Shown here: piece after piece, positions 12,378 through 19,805 of the stretch
How positions within the stretch are numbered: the first letter of the stretch is position 1
Layout: every line of letters begins with the position of its first letter
From: Acuticoccus sp. MNP-M23
Lineage (GTDB): Bacteria > Pseudomonadota > Alphaproteobacteria > Rhizobiales > Amorphaceae
Length of the DNA: 64,000 nucleotides
Assembly: GCF_031195445.1 (NCBI RefSeq)
Contig: NZ_CP133480.1
Span: 4,518,501 to 4,582,500, forward strand
Direction: 5' to 3'
The notes under the pieces: model-generated
Told to the model about the DNA's origin: nothing
The model's database searches: none
What the model saw: only the letters and a program-made list of their open reading frames with translations
Program-made: the position numbers and the translations under genes

Positions 12378-13259
12378 ATGGTCAACCACCGCGCCGGTCT
12401 TCCGCCCGCCTATATCGAAGGAACCGAAGGCGACGATACGCTCTACGGTGACGACAGGCGGAGGGACACCATTGCGGGCCTCGGCGGTGATGACATCATC
12501 TACGCCACCTCCAATGATGTTGTCCTCGGTGGCGACGGGAACGACACGCTCAACGCCAGAAGCGCCAGCATTGCCTATGGCGATGCCGGCGACGATCTGA
12601 TCTACACGTCATACGCCCGCATCGTTCAGGGCGGAACAGGCGACGACACCATCCGCGCGGGACGGTCCGCCGACAACCTTTATGGCGGTTTTGACGATGA
12701 TCTGATCATCAGCGAGGCCGGCAGGGATACGGTACGCGGCAATCAAGGCAGAGATACGATCTTTGCAGGTGACGACGATGACTTTGCATTCGGTGGCGCC
12801 GGCAACGATTTCATCAGCGGCCAGAACGGCGACGACCGGATCTATGGCGAAAACGGCAACGATAGGCTTGCGGGCGGCGCTGGCGATGATTCCGTTCACG
12901 GCGGCAAAGGCCGCGACCGTCTTTCCGGCGGCGACGGCGATGACTTCCTGTATGCCGGTGCCGGCAACGATGTCGTCCGCGGCGGCAAGGGAGACGACAC
13001 GATCTTCGGCCAGGGCGGTGTCGACCGCGTCTTCGGAGGCGGTCACGGCGATGAGGATTTCTTCGTCCTCCAGACAAACACCAACCTTCTGATCGGGGAC
13101 TGGAGCTTCCGGCGGGACTTCCTCTCGCTTGATGAGGGCATCAGATTTCGCGATCTGGATTTTCAAGGCAGCGCCATCCGCTACGAAGGCGAAACGCTGG
13201 CGCGCCTCATCGGCCGCGATGCGACGCTGCTCACCCAGGACGATTTCGAGAACTTCTGA
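12378..13259 (+). CDS. Secreted RTX (hemolysin-type calcium-binding) repeat protein
   Basis: 293 residues, made almost wholly of nonapeptide RTX repeats (GGxGxDxUx). Clear copies include GGDGNDTLN, GGTGDDTIR, GGAGNDFIS, GGAGDDSVH, GGDGDDFLY and GGKGDDTIF. There is no N-terminal signal peptide. The C-terminus (DFLSLDEGIRFRDLDFQGSAI... DFENF) has the acidic/hydrophobic character of type I secretion signals. Ca2+ binding drives folding outside the cell. No enzymatic domain is visible and no type I secretion genes (HlyB/HlyD/TolC) lie in this window, so export must use a distant system. The promoter-like 12288-12377 stretch is AT-rich. Confidence 0.9.
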   Translation: MVNHRAGLPPAYIEGTEGDDTLYGDDRRRDTIAGLGGDDIIYATSNDVVLGGDGNDTLNARSASIAYGDAGDDLIYTSYARIVQGGTGDDTIRAGRSADNLYGGFDDDLIISEAGRDTVRGNQGRDTIFAGDDDDFAFGGAGNDFISGQNGDDRIYGENGNDRLAGGAGDDSVHGGKGRDRLSGGDGDDFLYAGAGNDVVRGGKGDDTIFGQGGVDRVFGGGHGDEDFFVLQTNTNLLIGDWSFRRDFLSLDEGIRFRDLDFQGSAIRYEGETLARLIGRDATLLTQDDFENF

Positions 13260-13353
13260 GCGCGCCGCCCAGGCATTTTACGCTGGTGTCAAACGTTCGA
13301 TTGACACGGCACGGTCGTTGCATTTCCATAATTTGAAGTCTGAAACAAAATTC

Positions 13354-13369
13354 GGGGCGCCACCGCCCC
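13354..13369 (+). other. GC-rich hairpin just before a Shine-Dalgarno site
   Basis: A perfect 6-bp stem GGGGCG-CCAC-CGCCCC lies a few bases upstream of the GGAGG that serves the solute-binding protein gene. It is outside the Shine-Dalgarno sequence, and could modulate leader stability or translation. Confidence 0.35.
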
Positions 13370-13385
13370 GGGATGGAGGACGACC

Positions 13386-14927
13386 ATGGCTTTGACCCGG
13401 CGCGCGCTTGCCACAGGCGCGCTCACCCTCGGCCTTGCCGCCGCAATTGCGGCAGGCCCCACGCTGCCCGCTGCGGCGCAGGACGACGATACCCTCACCA
13501 TCGCCTACAACGTGTCGATCCCGTCCTGGGACCCGACCGTTGGACCCTCGGCGGTCAATCCCACCATTCAGGGCATCTACCGCTCTGTGTTCGACCAGTT
13601 CATCGGCCAGTCTCCGGCGCTGGCCATCGAACCCGGCATCCTCACCGAATGGGGCTTCACCGACGACAACACCAAGATCCGGATGGTCGTGCGTGATGGC
13701 GTGACCTGGCACAACGGCGATCCGCTGACGGCCGAGGATGTGGTCTGGTCGCTGGAACGTGCGGGCACTGCGGAAACCGGCAACCCCATCCAGTTCGTCT
13801 GGTCCAAGGTCGGCAACTTTGCAATCGACGGCAACGTCATCACCGCCGATGTGCTGGAATACGAGCCGACCCTATTCAAGTGGATGGCCTTCCTCACCGG
13901 CTACGTCCTGCCCAAGGCCTACTACGAGGAAGTCGGCCCGGAAGGCTTTGCCGAAAAGCCCATCGGCTCCGGCCCCTACATGGTGGACGAGTTCCAGCAA
14001 AACGCCTTCGTGCGGCTGAAGGCCAACGCCGATTACTGGGGCGGTGCACCGGCGTACGAGACGGTCATCATCAAGTTCGTTCCGGACGCAACCTCGCGCG
14101 TCGCCGAAGTGGAATCCGGCGCCTCGGACGTGGCATTCGACATGCCCTACGAGGAATTCGACCGGCTGAAGGAGAAGGATGGCCTGTCCGGCGTCACCAC
14201 GCCGGTGTCGGACATTGCGATGATCTTCCTCAACGATGTCGGCCCGATGCTGGACGAGAACGTGCGCAAGGCAGCCGCCATGTCGGTCCCCAAGGACCTG
14301 CTGATCGACCGCCTTCTGTCGGGCTACGGCGTCCCCATCTCGACCCTGCAGACGCCTGAATACGACGCCTACGATGCCTCCATCGAAGTGCCGTACGATG
14401 TGGAGCAAGCCAAGGCACTGCTGGCGAAATCCGGGTTCGGACCGGACAACCCCGTCAAGTTCACCATCCAGACCACGCGCGGCTTCAAGCCCAAAGACTA
14501 CGAGATGATCCAGGCGATTGTCGGCGCATGGCGCCGGATCGGCATCGAGGCCGACATCGAGGTCTACGAGATCGCCAAGCACTACGAGCTGCGCGCGGCC
14601 GACACTCTGGCCCCGGCGGCGTTCTACAACTGGGGCAACGCCATCGGCGACCCGGCCACCTCCACCGGCTTTGCCATGTTCGGCCCCTCGCCGCACTCGG
14701 TATGGGATGGTCAGGAGCTGATCGAGGCAATCATCCCGCTCTGGGGTGAGGCTGACGAGGCCAAGCGGATCGAAGGCTGGAAGGCCATCGACAAGATGAT
14801 TGCCGACAACGCCTACGTGATCCCGCTCCTCCAGTACGTGCAGCCGATCATCTACGCCGATACGGTCAAGGTGACGCCCAACGTGTCCGGCGCGGTGATG
14901 CCGTCACTCATGGAGCCGGCAAGCTAG
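13386..14927 (+). CDS. ABC transporter solute-binding protein, peptide/nickel family (SBP_bac_5)
   Basis: 513 residues. The export signal has a twin-Arg-like start (MALTRRALATGALTLGLAAA) and ends near PAAAQD. The mature protein shows family 5 hallmarks: DTLTIAYNVSIPSWDPT, GVTWHNGDPLTAEDVVWSLERA, PIGSGPYMVDEFQQNAFVRLKAN, and the late DPATSTGFAMFGPSPHS. It would deliver a peptide-like or other small substrate to an ABC permease in the inner membrane. No permease or ATPase gene is next to it, and a strong terminator follows directly, so it is a single-gene unit. GGAGG lies 8 bases before the ATG. Confidence 0.9.
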   Translation: MALTRRALATGALTLGLAAAIAAGPTLPAAAQDDDTLTIAYNVSIPSWDPTVGPSAVNPTIQGIYRSVFDQFIGQSPALAIEPGILTEWGFTDDNTKIRMVVRDGVTWHNGDPLTAEDVVWSLERAGTAETGNPIQFVWSKVGNFAIDGNVITADVLEYEPTLFKWMAFLTGYVLPKAYYEEVGPEGFAEKPIGSGPYMVDEFQQNAFVRLKANADYWGGAPAYETVIIKFVPDATSRVAEVESGASDVAFDMPYEEFDRLKEKDGLSGVTTPVSDIAMIFLNDVGPMLDENVRKAAAMSVPKDLLIDRLLSGYGVPISTLQTPEYDAYDASIEVPYDVEQAKALLAKSGFGPDNPVKFTIQTTRGFKPKDYEMIQAIVGAWRRIGIEADIEVYEIAKHYELRAADTLAPAAFYNWGNAIGDPATSTGFAMFGPSPHSVWDGQELIEAIIPLWGEADEAKRIEGWKAIDKMIADNAYVIPLLQYVQPIIYADTVKVTPNVSGAVMPSLMEPAS

Positions 14928-14966
14928 AAGCAGGCTTTGCCAGCAGCCCTTGCGGGCCGCGCAACG

Positions 14967-15005
14967 AAAAAAGCGCCGGCAGGAGTTTCCTGCCGGCGCT
15001 TTTTT
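14967..15005. terminator. Strong rho-independent terminator
   Basis: A 13-bp perfect stem (AGCGCCGGCAGGA / TCCTGCCGGCGCT) with a 3-base loop is flanked by six A and six T. It lies downstream of the solute-binding protein gene and could work in both directions with the convergent small gene at 15057-15323. Confidence 0.92.
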
Positions 15006-15056
15006 CATGTCCGGGCACTGGCTCGCTGCGCGTATTCGCAAGGCCGGGCCGTGCGG

Positions 15057-15323
15057 TCAGATTGCGTTGTGGCGCACACCGACGGCCGGCGCATGGGCCG
15101 TGATGGCGCGGGCGATGCTTTCGATCTGCGGACGGACCTGATCGTCGATCCCGTTATGCAGGGCCTTGATCACGCTGGCGGAAAGTTCCTCCATCGTCAT
15201 CCGGGATCGCCCGTCGATGCCAAGCATTGCCGCCGCGTAAAGAAGGTCGCGCTTGGAAAAGCCACCGCCGCCGAAGCTCTGGGCTTTCGCTTCGACACTC
15301 TGGTTCAGTTCGCTCTGCGTCAT
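15057..15323 (-). CDS. Small protein with Rho-N/SAP-like helix-loop-helix motif
   Basis: 88 residues, no close functional assignment. The central stretch SKRDLLYAAAMLGIDGRSRM followed by TMEELSASVIKAL resembles the Rho N-terminal/SAP-like motif ('K-eLy--A-eLgI-GrskM-k-eLi-ai'), which often binds nucleic acid. An acidic/polar N-terminus (MTQSELNQSVEAKAQSFGGGG) precedes it. The ATG at 15323 is chosen because AAAGG lies about 7 bases upstream; a longer version starting at 15359 has no ribosome site. It is monocistronic. A DNA- or RNA-binding accessory role is inference only. Confidence 0.65.
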   Translation of the reverse strand: MTQSELNQSVEAKAQSFGGGGFSKRDLLYAAAMLGIDGRSRMTMEELSASVIKALHNGIDDQVRPQIESIARAITAHAPAVGVRHNAI

Positions 15324-15555
15324 CGTCCGCCTTTGCTGCTCGGTCCCGCTTCCGATCAAAGCGCGGGGGGCCGCCGCTCGCCTGTAAAGTTGCGACTATG
15401 CCACCCCATCTCCCAGTGGCTGACCTGCACACTGCAATCGAACGGGCGGCGCAGGGTGGTGGCCGCTGTCAAAGAAATGAGCGCCGCGACGAAAGGTTCC
15501 TGATTCGATTTCAGCAACCATTCAGCTTCGCGAAAAGGAGAATAATCTTAGCTGA

Positions 15556-16590
15556 TCAAACAAGGTTCAATTGATCGGCAAGAAACGCCGCAGCGATTAG
15601 AAAAATCGCGACTCCGGTCAGAAGTTGCATGAGCGGGATCGCATAGCGGGTATACCGTGCCCCGCTGGCAAGGAGTGTCGCGCCTCGCGCACTGACGGCC
15701 GAAACGGCCACCAGGCTGATGAATGCTCCGGTGCCGATGGCCATGGCCACCGTGGCCGCCACTCCCACCCAGACCAGGTTGAGCCGCCACGCGGCCACCA
15801 GCACGAACACAGCCCCCGTGCAGGGCCGTAAACCGATGCCGACGATCAGCATCAGCGCGTCGCGCCACGAATGAATGGCTTCCGCTTCCGCCAGCGTTGG
15901 CGCGTGGCGATGGCCGCAGCCGTCTTCATGGTCGTGGCCGGCGTGGTCATGATCGTGGTGGGCGTGGCCAGCCGGCGCCTCCGGCGCAGCGTCGAACCAG
16001 ACGCTCATGCCGCGCCACGCCCGCCGGATCAGCACCAGCGCGATGACGATTACCGCAACGTAGCTTGCCGGGACGAGCACCATGTCGGTGGCCATCTGGG
16101 CCCAGCCTGCGGTGATGTCGAGCAGCGAGAAGCTGCCATAGACGAGCACGATTGCCGTCACCGCCTGCGCAAGGCTCGCCAGCACCGACAACGCCACAAG
16201 GCGGACCATGGTCATCCGGCTTGCAAGCCCCGCCCCTGCAATCAGGAACTTGCCGTGGCCCGGCACCGCCGCGTGGATGAAGCCGTAGGCGAGGCAGGCG
16301 CCAATCAGCGCCACAGAGGCTGAAAACGCGTTGTCCTTCATCCCCATGAGCTGCGTGATCATGTCGTAGAAGGCGCGCTTCTGGGCGCCGGCCCAGTGGG
16401 CAAGGTCCACAAGGCCGAGGCCGCTGGAAAGGGCGATGGCAAGCGCGAAGAACGCGGCGGCCGCCACCGCAGCGCTCACCCAGGCGCGCCAGCGCGATGG
16501 CGCGGGTGCCCAGACACGCCCGCCGGGCGCGCTGCGATGGTCATCGTCCGCAGTGCGCCGCGGGATGGTGGGAACGGACATCCGGCTCAT
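15556..16590 (-). CDS. NicO-family nickel/cobalt-type metal permease
   Basis: A 344-residue inner-membrane protein with about six to seven hydrophobic segments. The NicO/RcnA signature is GFIHAAVPGHGKFLIAG, with a second motif GIGLRPCTGAVFVLV. A histidine-rich cytoplasmic loop (HAHHDHDHAGHDHEDGCGHR) separates the two halves. Family members move Ni2+ or Co2+ in or out. Here the gene lies 31 bp downstream of znuA, last in the zur-znuCBA operon, so it is probably controlled by Zur and may handle zinc or limit entry or exit of competing metals. Start at ATG 16590 behind GGTGGAGAGG; ATG 16581 is equally possible. Confidence 0.86.
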   Translation of the reverse strand: MSRMSVPTIPRRTADDDHRSAPGGRVWAPAPSRWRAWVSAAVAAAAFFALAIALSSGLGLVDLAHWAGAQKRAFYDMITQLMGMKDNAFSASVALIGACLAYGFIHAAVPGHGKFLIAGAGLASRMTMVRLVALSVLASLAQAVTAIVLVYGSFSLLDITAGWAQMATDMVLVPASYVAVIVIALVLIRRAWRGMSVWFDAAPEAPAGHAHHDHDHAGHDHEDGCGHRHAPTLAEAEAIHSWRDALMLIVGIGLRPCTGAVFVLVAAWRLNLVWVGVAATVAMAIGTGAFISLVAVSAVSARGATLLASGARYTRYAIPLMQLLTGVAIFLIAAAFLADQLNLV

Positions 16591-16621
16591 CCTCTCCACC
16601 TGTGTGCGGTCTCTGCAACCG

Positions 16622-17662
16622 TCAACTATGCGGACCGATTTCCGCTGCGATGGTCTGCGCATTGTGCGCCATCATTGCAAGGTAGCTGGACGCAGGCCCG
16701 TCCGGTCCCGACAGCGTGCCTGCGTAGAGCGTCCCGCCGATGCGCGCGTCGGTTTCGGCGGCAATCTGCCGCGACAGCCGCGGGTCGGACCCTGCCTCCA
16801 GAAACACCGCCTTCACGCCGTCGGCCCGGATTTCGGTGATGATGCGGGCCATGTCGGTTGCCGAGGGTTCGGCATCGGTGCTGAGCCCCACCGGCGCCTC
16901 GAAGCGCAGGCCGTAGTCCCGGCCGAAATAGGCAAACGCATCGTGGTTGGTGACGATCAGGCGGTTGCGGTCCGGCACTTGCGCAAAGGTGGCCGCAATT
17001 TCTTCGTGCAGCGCCTCCATCCGCGCCACATAGCGGGCAAGGTTGGCGCGGTAGATGTCAGCACCTTCCGGATCGAGGCTGATCAGCCCGTCGGCAATCA
17101 CCGCCGCATAAAGCGCGCCATTTTCAAGGCTGTGCCAGGCGTGCGGATCGAACGCGCCGTGGTGGTGACCGTGGTCTTCGGCATGGTCCGCGTGCGCTTC
17201 GGCCTCATGCGCGTGCTCCGCGTGCTCTTCATGGCCGTGCTCATCTGCGTCGTGCTCATGCTCGTCAGCGTGGGCTTCATGCTCGTGCGCATGCTCATCG
17301 GAATGGGCGTCGTGCCCATCGCTGTCGGCGGGGATCGGTTCCACGTTGGCGGTGGCGACAACCACCGGGCCTTCGTAGCCTGAACTGTCCTTCAGGCGGT
17401 CGATCCAGCCTTCCAGCTGCAAACCGTTGACGACCAGAAGGTCCGCCTCGGCAATGCTTTGCGCGTCGCGTGGGGCGGGGCGAAACACATGCGGGTCTCC
17501 GGTTTCGCCGACCAGCGAGGTGACGTTTGCCCGGTCGCCGGCCACGTTGCGCGTCATGTCGGCCAGAATGGGCATGGTGGCGACCACCCGCAGCGGTTCA
17601 GCCGAAGCGGCCGATGCGCCGAGAAGCGCGCACGCGGCAACCGCGCTCAAAAGAAATTTCAT
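16622..17662 (-). CDS. znuA: Zinc ABC transporter periplasmic binding protein
   Basis: 346 residues, cluster A-I (TroA-like) metal-binding protein. A signal peptide (MKFLLSAVAACALLGASAASA) precedes the fold. Metal-site regions are visible: GDPHVFRPAP (first His), DPHAWHS (second His), VTNHDAFAYFGRDYG (third His) and a C-terminal Asp/Glu region (FLEAGSDPRLS). A long His/Asp/Glu-rich insert (about residues 112-175, many HxH repeats) is typical of zinc rather than manganese members and probably collects Zn2+ for the site. The ATG at 17662 lies four bases after the znuB stop, with TGGAGG upstream. Confidence 0.95.
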   Translation of the reverse strand: MKFLLSAVAACALLGASAASAEPLRVVATMPILADMTRNVAGDRANVTSLVGETGDPHVFRPAPRDAQSIAEADLLVVNGLQLEGWIDRLKDSSGYEGPVVVATANVEPIPADSDGHDAHSDEHAHEHEAHADEHEHDADEHGHEEHAEHAHEAEAHADHAEDHGHHHGAFDPHAWHSLENGALYAAVIADGLISLDPEGADIYRANLARYVARMEALHEEIAATFAQVPDRNRLIVTNHDAFAYFGRDYGLRFEAPVGLSTDAEPSATDMARIITEIRADGVKAVFLEAGSDPRLSRQIAAETDARIGGTLYAGTLSGPDGPASSYLAMMAHNAQTIAAEIGPHS

Positions 17663-17666
17663 GGCG

Positions 17667-18536
17667 TTAAGCCTCCAGGTGACGCGAGCGCGGCCAGAAC
17701 CGCGCCGCCAGACTGCCGTGGGGTCCGCACAGGAGCGAGACCACGTAGAACGCACCGAGGACCAGAATGATCGCAGGGCCCGACGGCTGATTGAAGTGGA
17801 AGGAAAGGAGCAGGCCGGCCACACTCGCAAGAAGAGCGAACAGCACCGCCACGGCCGCCAGCGCACCGACGCTGACCGCCCAGAACCTCGCGGATGCGGC
17901 CGGCAGCACCATCATGCCAACCGCCATCAGCGTGCCCAGCGCATGGAAAGCCCCCACAAGGTTGACCACCGCCAGCGCCAGAAAACCAAAATGCGCCACG
18001 AACGACAGGCGACTGACCCCGCGCAGAAAATGCGGATCGAGGCATTCCATCACCAGCGGGCGGTAGAGGACTGCAAGCGCAAGAAGGGTGAGCGTTGCGA
18101 TGGCACACAGGAGGATCAGCGCATCGTCGTCCAGCGCCAGAACGGAGCCGAACAGGATGTGCATCAGATCCAGATTGTTGCCGCCGGCGGAAATCATCGT
18201 CACGCCGATGGCGAGCGAGATGAGGTAGAAGGCGGCAAGGCTGGCATCCTCGCGCAAGATGGTGGTGCGGCTGACCGCACCGGCCGCGAGCGCCACCAGA
18301 ATGCCGGCGATGAGGCCGCCAACGGTCATGGCGGACAGCGACAGCCCGGCGAGCAGATAGCCCGCCGCCGCGCCCGGCAGGATGGCATGGGCCATGGCAT
18401 CGCCGGTGAGGCTCATGCGGCGCAGCATCAGGAACACCCCCACGGGCGCTGCTCCAAGGCCCACGGCCACGCAACCCACCAGCGCCCGCCGCATGAACGC
18501 GAACTCGACGAAGGGCGAAACGATGTCGAGGCTCAT
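17667..18536 (-). CDS. znuB: Zinc ABC transporter permease
   Basis: A 289-residue, ABC-3 family inner-membrane permease with eight or so hydrophobic helices. Recognisable blocks are FLMLRRMSLTGDAMAHAILP near the N-terminus (the coupling region to ZnuC) and AFHALGTLMAVGMMVLPAAS near the C-terminus. Its ATG (18536) overlaps the znuC stop as ATGA, so the ATPase and permease are translationally coupled. It forms the membrane channel of the ZnuABC importer. A longer open frame upstream is the shadow of znuC and is not part of this gene. Confidence 0.95.
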   Translation of the reverse strand: MSLDIVSPFVEFAFMRRALVGCVAVGLGAAPVGVFLMLRRMSLTGDAMAHAILPGAAAGYLLAGLSLSAMTVGGLIAGILVALAAGAVSRTTILREDASLAAFYLISLAIGVTMISAGGNNLDLMHILFGSVLALDDDALILLCAIATLTLLALAVLYRPLVMECLDPHFLRGVSRLSFVAHFGFLALAVVNLVGAFHALGTLMAVGMMVLPAASARFWAVSVGALAAVAVLFALLASVAGLLLSFHFNQPSGPAIILVLGAFYVVSLLCGPHGSLAARFWPRSRHLEA

Positions 18537-19267
18537 GCAGCCCGCCGGCAGAAATCGGCATGGTCGTCGAACGCTTCCCCGACGGTGCGGGCGCGCGAGA
18601 TGTTTTCGCGCGACAAGACGTCCGCGGTGCGGCCATGGGCCACCAGCTCGCGGGCAAGCAGCATCGTTTGCGGAAAGGCACGGCGCACCAGGTCGATGTC
18701 GTGGACCACGGTGAGGATGGTGCGGCCTTCGGCATGCCATTTTCCGACAATTGCCAAAAGGTCCTCGATGGTCCGCTCGTCCACCGCGGCAAAGGGCTCG
18801 TCGAGCAAAATGACCTCGCAGTCCTGCAGGAGGAGCCGCGCAAACAGCACCCGCTGCATCTGCCCGCCGGACAGGGCACCGATCTGCCGCCGCTCGAAGC
18901 CGGACAGCCCCACCGCTGCCATCGCGCCGCGCGCCAGCTCCCGGTCCGCAGCCTTGAGGCGGCCGAAGGCCCCTGCCCGCGCCCAGAGGCCCATGGCGAC
19001 AACTTCAAGGACGCCGATTGGGAAGCTGCGATCGATCTCGCTCAGCTGTGGCAGGTAGGCGACGCTCTTTCGGGGCGGCCCTTCGATGCTTCCGGTGTGC
19101 GGCTTGATCTCGCCAACCAGTGCCTTCAGGAGCGTGGACTTGCCGCCGCCATTGGGGCCGACCAGCGCAGTCATCGAGCCTGGCTGAAAACTGGCCGTCA
19201 GGTGATGGACTGCCGGATGCCGGTTGTAGCCGAGGGTGACGTTGGACAGCGTGATTGGCGCGCTCAT
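18533..19267 (-). CDS. znuC: Zinc ABC transporter ATP-binding protein
   Basis: 244 residues, single ABC ATPase domain that drives ZnuAB. Walker A GPNGGGKST (residues 38-46), Q-loop AYLPQLSEID, signature LSGGQMQRVLFAR, Walker B EVILLDEP, and switch His VVHDIDLV are all intact. The start ATG at 19267 overlaps the stop of a 32-codon ORF (ATGA), and the gene's own stop overlaps the znuB start. The block zur, small ORF, znuC, znuB is thus joined by four-base overlaps throughout. Confidence 0.95.
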   Translation of the reverse strand: MSAPITLSNVTLGYNRHPAVHHLTASFQPGSMTALVGPNGGGKSTLLKALVGEIKPHTGSIEGPPRKSVAYLPQLSEIDRSFPIGVLEVVAMGLWARAGAFGRLKAADRELARGAMAAVGLSGFERRQIGALSGGQMQRVLFARLLLQDCEVILLDEPFAAVDERTIEDLLAIVGKWHAEGRTILTVVHDIDLVRRAFPQTMLLARELVAHGRTADVLSRENISRARTVGEAFDDHADFCRRAA

Positions 19268-19362
19268 GCAATGGCCCAGGCAAACAGCGCCCACAGGAGC
19301 ACTGCCAACACGGCGGCCAGCACCAGCCGCTCGGCAATGCCTGCCAGTAGGAGAGGCTTCAC
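19264..19362 (-). CDS. 32-residue single-pass membrane ORF between zur and znuC
   Basis: A 32-codon ORF whose GTG start overlaps the zur stop (GTGA) and whose TGA stop overlaps the znuC start (ATGA). The product is almost all hydrophobic after a short lead: MKPLLLAGIA, then ERLVLAAVLAVLLWALFAWA, then IA. It would form one membrane helix with a charged Glu-Arg pair at its N-terminal edge. I recognise no family. Precise coupling at both ends argues that it is translated. It may be a small partner of ZnuB, or merely a translational bridge that delivers ribosomes from zur to znuC. Confidence 0.55.
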   Translation of the reverse strand: MKPLLLAGIAERLVLAAVLAVLLWALFAWAIA

Positions 19363-19757
19363 GCTGCGCCCCGCTGGCAGCCGGCGCATACGCCATGCAG
19401 CTCGACAACGGATTTCTTGGGCGCGAAACCGCTCCGGCCGGCGCTTGCCGACAGCGATGCCACCGCATCGTGGTCGCTCACCTCGTCCACCAGGCCGCAA
19501 TCATCACAGATGGCGAACAGGGGCGATGCGTCGGTATGTTCGGCGCAGCAGGCAACGTAGGCGTTGATGGATTCAAGCCGGTGCGCAAGGCCAAGGCCGA
19601 TCAGCCGCTCCAGCGCGCGGTACGCCGTTGGCGGCGCGGCCGTGGGGCGCGTTGCGCGCAGGGCATCCAGCACATCATAGGCGCTGAGCGGCCGTGTGGC
19701 AGCGATGAGCGCATCGAGCGCGGTGCGCTGCGTGTCGTTGAGGCGTAATTCAGTCAT
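19359..19757 (-). CDS. zur: Zinc uptake regulator (Fur family)
   Basis: 132 residues, Fur-family metalloregulator. The N-terminal winged helix contains LIAATRPLSAYDVLDALRAT and TAYRALERLIGLGLAHRLES. The structural zinc cysteine pair is FAICDDCGLVDEV and the second pair is GVCAGCQ; the metal-site His residues lie between (AEHTDAS, SDHDAVA, ELHGVC). With Zn2+ bound it should repress the downstream znuCBA genes. The ATG at 19757 directly abuts a perfect 27-bp palindrome that overlaps a TATAAT box, so autorepression is likely. No Shine-Dalgarno sequence precedes the start, and the transcript is predicted to be almost leaderless. Confidence 0.93.
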   Translation of the reverse strand: MTELRLNDTQRTALDALIAATRPLSAYDVLDALRATRPTAAPPTAYRALERLIGLGLAHRLESINAYVACCAEHTDASPLFAICDDCGLVDEVSDHDAVASLSASAGRSGFAPKKSVVELHGVCAGCQRGAA

Positions 19758-19784
19758 GGCGAAGCGTATATTATACGCTTCGCC
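19758..19784. promoter_or_regulatory. Perfect 27-bp palindrome: probable Zur operator
   Basis: GGCGAAGCGTATA-T-TATACGCTTCGCC is a perfect 13-bp inverted repeat around one central base. It sits directly against the zur start codon. Fur-family regulators bind such AT-centred palindromes, and Zur genes commonly control themselves with znuCBA. The palindrome contains the predicted -10 box of the operon, so a bound repressor would block RNA polymerase. Confidence 0.8.
19770..19775 (-). promoter_or_regulatory. Consensus -10 box (TATAAT) of the zur-znu operon
   Basis: On the minus strand the palindrome centre reads TATAAT. With a start point about 7 bases downstream, the mRNA would have only some 5-7 bases before the zur ATG. 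No good -35 hexamer is seen at the usual 16-18 bp spacing. Confidence 0.55.
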
Positions 19785-19805
19785 ATCGCGCAAGCCGGTT
19801 CGTTG

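Noticed and set aside
12609-13166. Repetitive minus-strand frame opposite the RTX gene
   Set aside because: It is the antisense of GGxGxD repeats, giving an Ala/Val-rich pseudo-repeat protein.
12180-13300. CRISPR array suggested by regular short repeats
   Set aside because: The periodicity is that of in-frame RTX nonapeptides; there are no identical repeats with unique spacers and no cas genes.
16591-16662. Longer NicO-type protein starting at 16662
   Set aside because: The extra 24 residues would overlap the end of znuA and are unlike the family; a GGTGGAGAGG ribosome site supports 16590.
17427-19058. A long plus-strand frame across znuA, znuB and znuC
   Set aside because: It crosses gene borders of a clear operon and its product is a His/Arg-rich shadow.
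19757-19793. Longer zur starting at TTG 19793
   Set aside because: It would place the palindrome and the -10 box inside the coding sequence and add residues not typical of Fur proteins.
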